This document shows positions 42,291 to 53,300 of a stretch of 64,000 nt of DNA, piece by piece (the stretch's first letter is position 1; each line of letters opens with the position of its first letter). A program made the translations under genes and the position numbers. The stretch is from Lewinellaceae bacterium (GTDB lineage: Bacteria > Bacteroidota > Bacteroidia > Chitinophagales > Saprospiraceae): NCBI GenBank assembly GCA_020636095.1, contig JACJYN010000002.1, forward strand, positions 992,001 to 1,056,000, in the 5' to 3' direction. Below the pieces are notes generated by a model. That model saw only the letters and a program-made list of their open reading frames with translations, did not search any database and was not told the DNA's origin.

Positions 42291-42450
42291 TGTGTTTGGC
42301 TAGAAATATACAAATTTTATTTTTCCCAATCGGAGGGTAACGTTTGGAGGCTAAAAAGTATGTAGTCAAAGTAAGTTCTCAGCCCTTTATTCATGAGGGC
42401 GATCCGGCTCTGCCGGCAGAGACGGAGTGTACTCATTCATAAAGCCCATA

Positions 42451-44295
42451 ATGAACACCCAAACCTTACAACTCCGAAAACTGGTTGGAGGGCCATACGG
42501 TATGTTACCGTTAGTGGTTGGTTTGGTGTGTGTTTTTCAAAAGTGGGGAGGATATTATTTGGATGGGTACTTTCTTGCGCCCTGCGATGTTGGGACTCGT
42601 ATTTACCTGTCAGAAGCAGACTCCCTGGCCTGTTGTTATAGCCTGGCTTACGATTATGATCCGGCCGGCGGCGTGGCGACTGCCATTGAGGTAAAGCTGC
42701 TGACATCCGGAGCCACCTTTTCCGCTGTCCAGTTTCCGCTGGGCTCAGGTTGGTCCTATCAGGCGCTGGAGCCGGGGCGGCGCCTTCGCTGGCAGCATCC
42801 CGGCGGCCTGCCGGCCGGCAACCAGGCTCTGTTCGACTTCTGTGTGGACGCTCCCCAAACCGGCCTGCCCGTTGAAATGGCCGTGAACTGGCTGGTGGGA
42901 GCTGAAACGCTGTGCAGCGACACCCTGCGCCTGGCCTGCCATCAGTGCCTGGCGCCCCGGGACGAGAGCCTGAACTGCCTCGACGATGGCGGTTATTCCT
43001 ATAGCTTCGGATTGATCAACCTGACGGAATACACCATCCACCGGCTTCGCCTCAGAGAACCGGCCGGGCAAGACCTCATCGTGGAAGAATTTATTAACCT
43101 GCCGGGGCCCTGGGCGCCCGGTACTTCCATCGGTAACTTCAGCCTGACCTTTCGCCCGGAAGCGGAAGGCCTGGACATCCTTTGTTTCGACCTCACCGGC
43201 AGCCGCCTGCTCGCCGATTCCTCGGCTCTCGACTGTTGTACCTTCACCCGCTGCCTGGAGCTGCCTTTTTGTGACCGCTGCTGTACGCCTTTCGATGAAT
43301 ATGAAGCCGACGTCAACGCAGGGTTTACCGTAGAGGCCGATTGTGAAACGGGTTTGCTGACCGCCGTCTACGAGCGCTGGGGTGATTGCGACCGGGCTTT
43401 CTGGAACCTGCGCAACCTCAACACCGGCACCGGTATCGGTGGGTTTGTCGATAACAATAGTATCTCTTTTTCTTTTCTGGATGAAACAACCTATCAATTG
43501 TGTATGCGGGTAGAACGCCGCGACGCCGGCGGACTGAACTGCTACGGAAGCACTACGCTCACCGTATGCGACACCGTGTTCTTTGATTGCCCGGACCCTC
43601 CCTGCCTGGATAGCAGCCTGATCGACTGGGCCTTCGAATGCCCTCCGGAACTGGACCTGGTTTGTGGCTGCGACGATATGACCTACATCAACGGCTGCGC
43701 CGCTATGAACTGGAGCGGAGTATTGAGCTGGACCAATGGGCCTTGCGGAGAGCCGCCGGCAGACAGCATCATCCTGGAAATCACCGACTTTGACTCCGAC
43801 CGGGCCATCCTGGGATGGACAAGCCTGGGGGGCCTCGATTACCGGTTCTTTCTAATCCAGCGCCGCCTGCCGGGCGGTGGTTGGGTAACGATCGGCCAGG
43901 TGGACGGCAGCACGTTCACCTTTACGGACGATGATCCGGCCGGCGGGTTGAGCGAATACCGCATCGTAGGCGTCATCTGGCCCGGCAAGCCGGTATTCAG
44001 CAATGTGGTGGAGATCTTTCTTACCAGTTCCCGGCAGGAAGGAACTCCGGAGACAGGGCGAATATGGCCCAACCCGGCCAGGGCTGAAGCCTTCCTGCAG
44101 TTGCACTGGACAGGAAGTGCTGAAATAGCCGCCTTCGATATCCAGGGCCGGCTAATAGGCCGATGGCAATCCGCCGCCGGCCATCAGGAGCCCATAGCGA
44201 TAACGGTCAGCCAATGGCCTGATGGACTATATTTCTTGCAGGCCCGCAACCCTATGGGAGAAAACTGGACTACAAGACTGCTTGTGGCCCACTAA
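42451..44295 (+). CDS. Secreted cysteine-rich protein with Kazal-like motif and T9SS signal
   Basis: About 614 residues from the ATG at 42451; the signal sequence (LPLVVGLVCVFQKWG) is preceded by a basic stretch, and a start at M26 of the long frame cannot be excluded. Two CCYSL-type beta-sandwich modules rich in cysteine come first (about 50-290), with paired CC and CxxC. A segment at about 383-432 (PELDLVCGCDDMTYINGCAA ... NGPC) matches the Kazal pattern of protease inhibitors. A fibronectin-like domain and a T9SS sorting domain (IWPNPARAEAFLQLHW to RLLVAH) close it. The same modules occur in the two larger proteins downstream. Confidence 0.78.
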   Translation: MNTQTLQLRKLVGGPYGMLPLVVGLVCVFQKWGGYYLDGYFLAPCDVGTRIYLSEADSLACCYSLAYDYDPAGGVATAIEVKLLTSGATFSAVQFPLGSGWSYQALEPGRRLRWQHPGGLPAGNQALFDFCVDAPQTGLPVEMAVNWLVGAETLCSDTLRLACHQCLAPRDESLNCLDDGGYSYSFGLINLTEYTIHRLRLREPAGQDLIVEEFINLPGPWAPGTSIGNFSLTFRPEAEGLDILCFDLTGSRLLADSSALDCCTFTRCLELPFCDRCCTPFDEYEADVNAGFTVEADCETGLLTAVYERWGDCDRAFWNLRNLNTGTGIGGFVDNNSISFSFLDETTYQLCMRVERRDAGGLNCYGSTTLTVCDTVFFDCPDPPCLDSSLIDWAFECPPELDLVCGCDDMTYINGCAAMNWSGVLSWTNGPCGEPPADSIILEITDFDSDRAILGWTSLGGLDYRFFLIQRRLPGGGWVTIGQVDGSTFTFTDDDPAGGLSEYRIVGVIWPGKPVFSNVVEIFLTSSRQEGTPETGRIWPNPARAEAFLQLHWTGSAEIAAFDIQGRLIGRWQSAAGHQEPIAITVSQWPDGLYFLQARNPMGENWTTRLLVAH

Positions 44296-44297
44296 AT

Positions 44298-44353
44298 GGA
44301 AGTGGGAAGTCGGAAGTCGGAAGTGGGAAGTGGGAAGTGGGAAGTGGGAAGTT
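44298..44353. repeat. Heptanucleotide tandem array
   Basis: Eight seven-base units (GGAAGTG or GGAAGTC, the last GGAAGTT) lie between two secreted-protein genes, two bases after the stop of the first and 38 bases before the ATG of the giant gene. CACTAAAT occurs on both sides. The array sits where the promoter or leader of the giant gene should be. Confidence 0.85.
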
Positions 44354-44391
44354 CACTAAATACAGCATAACAAAACGAAAATACACAAATC

Positions 44392-47300
44392 ATGAAACCC
44401 ATATTCAGCTTAACACTTGTCATATTGGCTTTCCTGTACCTCGCTCCGAATTTCCAGGTGGCGGAGGGAGAGGTAGCGGATTTCACCATTTCCGGCGCCG
44501 TGCAGCTCGGTGATGGAAGCCCGCTGGCAACAACTCCCTTGACGCTTTCCGGCAATCAAACCGGCATGGTGGCAAGCGCAGCGGATGGCAGCTACAGCTT
44601 TGCCAACCTGCCGGAGGGTTTTGATTATGCGGTAACACCAGGGGAACCGGCCGTTGATAACCCCCTGGAGCACCTATCGGCCTATGACCTGTTGCTCATC
44701 CGGAGGGCCATTCTATCTATTGAGCCGCTGAACAACCCGTGCCAGACATTAGCAGCCGATGTCAATGGATCTAGTACAGTGCCTGTTGGTAATCCTCTAA
44801 ATGGCGTAACTACTTATGATTATGTACTGATCCAGCAGTTTATACTGGGATATAACTCGGGACTAACCCCCGCCTGGGAGTTTATGCCGCCCGACAGCAA
44901 TTTCTATGGCGCCCTGGGCCAGCCTTCCTCTGTAACGTTGAGCAACCTTTCCACTGATACTCAGCTGGATTGGCTTGCCATACAGGCAGGCGACGTGTCG
45001 GCCTGTGGCGCGCCAATCGTCAACATTCCGGATTTCCTGGCCCTTGAAGCCAGCGACAACCTGAATGTGATGCCCGGATCAACCGTCTCGGTTCCAATCA
45101 GGGTTCAGAACTTTGCTGACGTAATGGGATTGCAGTTTTCCATAAATTGGGACCCCGCCGTATTGGGTTATGTATCGGCGGGGAACTTTGCCCCGGCGCT
45201 ATCGATTACAACCAACAACATTGGAGATGTAAATGCTGCCAATGGCGAGTTGCGGTTCACCTGGTTTGATACGAATGTTACCGGCCTGGTTTTACCGAAT
45301 GGAACAACCCTTTTTGAGCTCACTTTCAATGTCGTCGGGCCTCCGGGAAGTGCTTCTTTGGTTGAAGTCAACGCCACTCCCCTGCCGGTGGAAGTGATCA
45401 ACAGCACAATGGAAGTATCCGGCCTCACTGCGCTGGCAGGGGCCGTCAGCGTAGCCGGGTCCGCAATCGCCTCCATTTCGGGCAACATCTCCCGCGCCAA
45501 CGGCGCGCCGGTACCCGGGATAACGGTGGATCTCACCGGCAACAGCAACGGCCAGCAAATCACCGACAACAACGGCAATTATGCCTTCCCCGGCCTCGAC
45601 GACGGCTTTGATTATACCATCACCCCGTCATGGGGGGGTACGTGTAATTCGCCCTGCATCACGCTCTACGACCTGTATCTCATTCAGCAACACATCCTGG
45701 GTAATATGCCGTTATCGTCTCCCTACGCCCTTATTGCGGCCGACGCCAATAATAGTGGAAGCATCACGGCCCTTGATTATTCTATCGTGAGATCCATGAC
45801 ACTGGGCGATATCAATTTGTACCCCGACAACCTCTGCTGGCGTTTTGTCCATGCGGATTATATATTCCCCAACCCGGCCAACCCTTTTTTCGAAGCCTGG
45901 CCGGAAGTTGGAAACATCAATAACCTGGCCGGAGATGTACAGGTGGATTTCATCGGCGTTCAGGTAGGGGATGTGTCGGATTGCGTAGAATCGGTGGGCG
46001 TCAGCAACCTGCTGCTTGACCTGGATGTCAACACCCCTTATTGCCTGGGGGAAACAGCTCTTATTCAAGTCCGGGTGCAAGGCTTCACAAGCCTTACGGG
46101 CCTGCAATTCACTTTACAGTGGGACCCCGCCGTATTCGAATACGTCAATGTCCTCAATTTTGGGCTACCAGGGCTGACCGCCGCCAACTTCGGCCAGCCC
46201 GGCAACTCCGGCCAGCTGACCATGGTGTGGACCGATGCCAGCGGCGCAGGCCAAACGCTGGGGGACGGCAGCCTGCTTTTCAACCTCTACCTGAACCCGA
46301 TTGCTCCGGCTAACACCCAATCTATCCTTTTCTTTGCCGATACCCCCTTGCCGGCTCAGGCCCTCGACGCTATGGGCCAGCCCGGCGTGGCCGCTACAGG
46401 TGCAGCCCTGCTAAGCCTGGAAGCTCCGACATTGGCGATTGGCCCTGCTTACTGTTACAATGGCCTGCAGTTTGTTTCCCTCTATTCCGACGGCAACATT
46501 TCCGGTTCGGATGGCGATAATGTCTTTCAGGACCGCGGCAACAATGGCTCAATAGTGTACAATCTGACGGATAATGATCCAGTGTTTATAGTCGCGACAT
46601 CCCCTACCCCACCCTTTTGCGGCACGCCCTATTCCAACCAGTTGGGCGCCTGTGCCGAAGCCCTCGTCCCCGACTGTGAACAGCCGCAGGAACTGGCTGC
46701 CGATGTAGAAGCCGACGGCAGCTTGCAAGTACAGGGCGACAAGGTGGTATGGGTGAGTGATCAGGACGGCGACCGCGATATTTACGCTTATGACCTGGCA
46801 ACCGGAACCACCACCAATGTGTCGGATAATGCTGCCGATGACCAGCTCCCCTATGTGTATGGCAATAGCATTGTCTGGCGGAGTAATGAAAGCGGAAATT
46901 ATGAGATTTGGCACTACGACTGTCTGACGCAAATCAAGCGACAGGTTTCTCAGAACACTACGGATGTCGACCAAACGCCCGCCGTATTCGGCAACTACGT
47001 CGTTTGGCGCAGCAACCAGGATGGAGACAATGAGATATATCTGTATAACCTGATCAGCCAGGCAGAAATAAATATCTCCAACGACAACGCCACCGGCGCC
47101 GGCAGCCCCGCCATCTTCGGCGACTGGGTGGTATGGGAAAGCACCGACGAGGGCCCGGATGTGGATGTCTTTCTGTATTCCATCAGCACCCAAAGCAAGC
47201 AGAACCTTTCCAACAGCCCGGGCGATGAGAGCGGCCTGCGCCTGCAGGGCGATAAGGCCATCTGGGCGGTTACCAATGGTGGGTTTACTTATGATATCTT

Positions 47301-50300
47301 TGTTTATGACCTTTCTACCAGCACACTGATCCCCGTAGCTGCCGGCCAGGGCCTCAATCCTTCCGATCTGGATGTAAATGGCAATTACGCCGTTTGGGCG
47401 GCCAGTGATGGTGGAGACGATGAAGTTTTTGCCTTTAGCCTGCCGGCTGGCCCAACCCTTGCCCTCAGCAACAATAATGATGCCGACAACCGGCCGGCCC
47501 TCCACGCGGATCAGGTGGTGTGGGAAGCGTTTGAAGGGGGTGAGCGGGAGATTCGGTACTACAATTTGTCTTCTGGCAGGGAGTCCGTTCTGGGCCCTGA
47601 TCCGGCAGCAGATATTTCCCCGGACACCTACGGCCCCTTTACCGTTTGGCAGTCCGACCGCGATGGGAACGGGCAGGATGAGTTGTATTTTTTCAATACC
47701 CAGTTGTTGCCCCCTCAGGCAGCACTGCTCGATGCCGGAGCGTCCACCATCAGCGGCCTGTGCCCCGGCGATATCGCTACCCTTGTGCTGGAAACGGCCG
47801 GCGCCGGGCTGGAGGCCGTTTGGTTCGACGATGGCCTGATGTCCAATGAGTTGTATGCCAGTACGGATAACCTGTTTGAACCCACCATCGCCGGCTCAGG
47901 CACTTATTACGGCGCCTGGCGCGACCCGCTCACGGGCTGCATCGCTCCCTTAACGGCGGTGCCGGTGGATGCCAGTCCGACGGATAACCTGGCTTGCAAC
48001 GATATGTTTTTCATCCCGCTCGACGGCCTTTGCCAGGCCAACCTACTGGATTTCGGGCCCATCTTGGAGGGCGATCTTGGCTGCCTACAGTCCGGCAATT
48101 TTATTATTACGGTCCAGGATGGCGACCCCAGCAATGGGCCCATTATCGACGGCGTCGGCAATTTCCCTTACACTGTAGAATTGGCTCCGGGCCTGACGGC
48201 CAACTTCACCGGCTGCTTTGGATTGATAGATGCAGTAGACATGATCGCTCCCGTCCTCACCTGCCCGGCGGACATCACCGTGCAGGCCCCTCCCGGTGCG
48301 ACGGAAGTCAGTGTAAACGCTCCGATCCCCACCTGGGACGACAATTGCGAAGTCGACGTTTCTACCCTCCTTGTCACTACCCCCTTCAACCCAAGCAACC
48401 CCTTCCCCATCGGCCAGACCGCTATGGGCTTTAGCATCATGGATGTAAGCGGCAACATAGGGGAATGTAGTTATATCGTTGAAGTGGCGCCCTCAGCTTT
48501 AGATTTCACTATATCGGCGGGTTCGGCAATAGTAACGGCCGGAGATATGTTTTGCCTGCCGTTTACAGTTGATGGCTTCCTGGATATTGCCGCCTTAGCA
48601 TTCACGATCTCTTTCGACCCTACAGTAGTGGAATTTGACATGGCAGCCAACTTCGGCTTACCTGGACTTAACCCCACGAGTTTCGACGAGGCGCCTCCTG
48701 GCCAGATCGGTTTTATGTGGGTGGACCCTGACCTATCCGGGGAAAACCTACCGGATGGAACGATACTCTTTGACTTGTGCTTTACCGCTTTGATGCCCGG
48801 CGCCACAGATATAAACTTTAGCGGTAATATCGTTCCCATAGAGGTTATCAACTCCTCGCAGGAATTGATCCCTTTCAATTCCAATACTGGCAGCATAACC
48901 GTGGCCGCTCCCCTGGTGCTGGAATGCCCTTCAGATATCGTACAGGCCAACGATCCGGGCCAGTGCGAGGCCTTTGTCAATATACCGGTTCCGGCCTTGC
49001 CGGGAGCGGGCACGCTCACCAATGATTATACCGGTACCATTGACGCCAGCGGGGTGTATCCGGTGGGCGTGACGACTGTTACTTACACCTTCACCGCTCA
49101 GCCGGGCGGAGACATCAGCCAGTGTTCCTTTATGGTTACTATTGAAGATCAGGAGTTGCCCATCATCAACTGCCCCCCGCTCATACAGGTCGCCGGCCAG
49201 GCAGCCACGGGTGGCGCTACGGTGGTATTTTCCGATCCAGTCGTCACCGACAACTGCCCAATGGCAAGTTGGAGTTGTACGTACATGAGCGGTGATTTCT
49301 TTCCATGTGGAGAAACCACCGTCGCCTGCACGGCTACAGATATGAGTGGCAACCAGGGGAGCTGCTTCTTCACGGTGACGGTCACTTGCCCAACCGACAG
49401 CTGCTGCCTGGACTTCAATGGGGTGACGATCGTGAACCCGATCAATCTGGTTGGAGGATGGGCCGACACCGGTTTTGATTTCATCGATGCCGATAATGAT
49501 GGGGATCAGGATATCCTGGAGTATAATACCTTAGGCGCCCTGGCGGTCATCAGCAACGGGCCGCCCTATGACCCCCCGAATTTTCAGCTGTTCAACCCCA
49601 TAAGCCTTGGCTACAACTCCATCAGCCCTTCCACGCTGGACTACAATCAGGATGGCTTTGAAGATTTCTTTGCCATCGAATTGGGGTCGAACGCCGTGAT
49701 CTATTATGAAAACCAGGGAATCATCGGGACGCCTGCCTTCAACGCCATACCTATCGGACTGGTACTACCTCCAGAGGCCACCGACATCGCGGTGGGAGAC
49801 CTAGGCAATGACGGCATTGCCGACCTGCTGGTGCATACCAATGGCGGCGGCATAGTGGCCGTCTATTACGAAGGCGGCTGCCAGGCGCCGGCCACTCCCT
49901 GTTTTTCCCTGGCCGGAAATGATTACACCACCCCATTTATCAACTTACCGGCAGCGCCCGTGACCTCCATCAATAAATTCGAACTGTTCGACGGCGACTG
50001 TGACGGCGACCTCGATCTGTTTATGGCGGATGGCGGCGCCCTTTCTCCCAATCCGGTGGTCTGGTACTTTGAGAACTACGGCGGCGTTGCCCCGTCCGGC
50101 AGCCTGCCCGATATCGAAAACGTGAATTACCTGTCCAACCCCTTTGGGCTTACCGGCTGGGCATCCAACTCCAACGCTACCCTGCTGCGCCTGGCGGATG
50201 TGGACAATGACCAGTTGGCCGAGGCCTTCCTCGATGCCGGCGACATGATCTATTTTGACAACACCTGTTTTTTACCTCCTGATTTCCTTTGCCCGGGCCT

Positions 50301-53300
50301 GGTGCTCACCCCTACTTCTGCGGCGCCAGACAGCAACTTACTGGGCTGTTGCTGGAATCTCGATTACAGCAATATGGGCAATGATAGCGTCTACGGCATT
50401 CGGCTGACGCCCCTCGATGGCATCGAACTATCTATCCATAATATAAATCCCGCATTCATGGTGCCCAGCACCCTCAATGGCGTTCTCATCACCCCCGATG
50501 TATTATTCGTACCGATGCCGCCTTCCGTTTCCGGCCTGGCGGACATCTGCCTGAACCATGTGCTGGCCAGCCCTCAGTACGTTGCGGTACAGTATCTTGA
50601 TGAGAACTATGAACCCTTCTGCTACGACACGCTTGTCTTTGACTGCCCGATAGAAGAAACCTGCCTGTATATCGTGAGTGACAGCCTTCAATGCGACACC
50701 AACGGATACAAATACGTAGCGACGGTCACCAACCCAGTCGGCGCCGACTTCCCGGTGAAGTACATCAAGCTCAACATCACCTCCGGCCCTCCCGGCCTCG
50801 GCCTCCTGCCTCAGGCGGGGATCGTACTGCCCGACACCCTTTACCAGGGGGACACCACTATGGTGATGTGGAACATCCCCACCGATGAGGACTGGTTTGG
50901 AGATACCTTGTGCTTCATCCTCTCCGCCCACGATGGCCCGGAGGAGCGCCTATGCTGCGCCGAGATCGATACCTGCCTGGCCTTCCCCATCTGCGATCCT
51001 TGTGTGTACAAGGATGTGGCGGTGGCCATATCCCCTTTACCGGGAACCGGCGGCGGCGCGGATTGCTTTGGCGGCGACCCCTTGCAGGAGCCCTGGCTAC
51101 AGGAGATCATTGCCGATTGTGCGAGCCGGCCCTGCGGTATGCTCGTTTATTGTTGTCTTTTCCAGGGGCAACCGGTGGTCAATGTGCAGGACGACAATAC
51201 CTCTTGTACGGACTCCGGAGGTACGGTGTATGATTACCAGGGCAACATCCTTTTCTCCTACGGCGGCATCGCCGGCATCAACCTGAATCTTTTCAACCAG
51301 CTGGAAAATTGTACGCTCCTCTTTGAGTGTTCCCAGCTAGGCGACTGCTGCTACAGTCTGCTGATCAGCAACGACCATCCCACGCCGGGATTTTTCACCA
51401 GCATCCAGACGAATATTCTGACGCCGGGCATCACCTTTTCGGCGGTAAACTTCGATCTGGGCTCCGGTTGGATTTACAACCCGCCGCTTACCGGCCAAAG
51501 TGCTTATACCTGGACCCATAGCAGCGGCGGGGCGCCCAATGTGGTGGATTACCGCTTGTTTGATTTTTGCATTGAAGGGGTTACCACGACCGACTCGGTT
51601 TGCATTGAAATACAATGGCAGCGCAACGATTCCACGCTATGCCGGGATACCGTCAAGGTGTACTGCCCGGAATGTGTGGTGATCACTCAGGAGGAAGTGC
51701 TTTGCGATACCAGCGGCAATTATACCTACACCTTCAGTGGGCAGAACTGGTCGCCCTATGAGGTAAACGCCGTGGGCTTTGTCGAAACTTCTTCTGATTT
51801 CGATATTGTGGAGGAGGTAGTGTCATTGCCAGGCCTTGTCCCCACTAATGGCGGCTTTTTCGGGCCACTGGACATTACCCTATTGCCCACGGGGGCAATG
51901 GACGGGGATACCTTGTGTTTCGATATCGTCTTGCGGCAGGTGGTGGGGGACAGCATCAACATCCTGTGTTGTTACGCGACCCATTGCATCGTATTGCCTT
52001 CCTGTGACAGCATACCGCCCTGCGACGGCCTGACGTGTATTCCGCCCCCGGATGTAGTGGCAGGCTGCAATGCCGTACCTGCCTTTGACCCTTTCAATCC
52101 CGCAGATCTCCAGGCCCTCTTCGGCACGGCGGCGGGCGGCGGTAATTGCCCGGGCGCCACCTGGCAGGAACTGCCCCCTGTCTCCAACCTGGTTGATTGT
52201 ATGGGCGGAACCATTGTGCGAACCTTCCAGGCTTTTGATGCATCTGGGGCGCCCAGCACCAATCCGTGCCAGCAAACCGTAACCATAACACCAGGAGACC
52301 CGGACTACGCCATTCGCTTCCCGGCTGACGCGGTTTTGGATTGTGACGGCCTGGAAAATGAGACAGCAGAGTTTCAGAGTTCCGGTTGCGACTTGATGGC
52401 CGTTACCGTTAGCGATGAACCTTTCCCGCCGATCGGCCCGGAATGTTTCCGCCTGGCCCGCACTTACCGGGTGATCAATTGGTGTGAATACGATGGGCAG
52501 GCTGCCCCGGTGGTGGTAGGCCGCGATGAAGACTGCGACGGCCTGGCCGGCGAGGAAGACATCTGGGTACTGGTGCGGCCCGGCGGGCTGGCCTATTTTG
52601 ACCAGGACGGGGACGAAACCAATGCCATCCCGGCCGCCGGCGTCAGAGGCGTCACTTGCGACGGCCTGGCCAACCCCGCCGGCTATTGGGTGGACTCCGG
52701 GATCAAACCGGCCATTGCCTCGGTTGGCCATTGGCAATATACCCAATTTATTTCCGTGGTGGACAATACTCCGCCGTCCATCAATCCCGGGCTATTTGGC
52801 GCCTTCTGCACCAACGACAACCTGAACTGTACCGGCCCGGTGGAAATCCCGATTGAAGTAAACGGCGTTTGCCTTCCCGACAACAGTGTCATCCGCACTT
52901 TCCTCGACCTCGGCCGTGATGGCAGTTTCGATGCCGGAGTACAGCTGGAGCCGAACGGGACGCTGACTACGCTGAGTGGTGTGCCCGGAACGGTGACGAT
53001 CACCGGCGCCTACCCCAACTACCTTATTACGGGAACAGGCATGCCGCTGGGCGCCCATCAATTCATGATAGAAGCAGATGATGGCTGTGGCAATACGGGC
53101 AGTACGGCCATTGATTTTGTGATGGAAGACTGCCTGCCGCCGGATCTCACCTGCATTAATGGCCTCGCCGTAGAACTTCAGCCCGTTAGTCCGCCGATAG
53201 ACCTGGACGGTGATGGTGACCTGGATAATGCCGGGATCCTACTTTTCGCCGTTGATTTTGTAATACCCCCATCTACCGACTGCAGCGGCCCGGTGACTTA

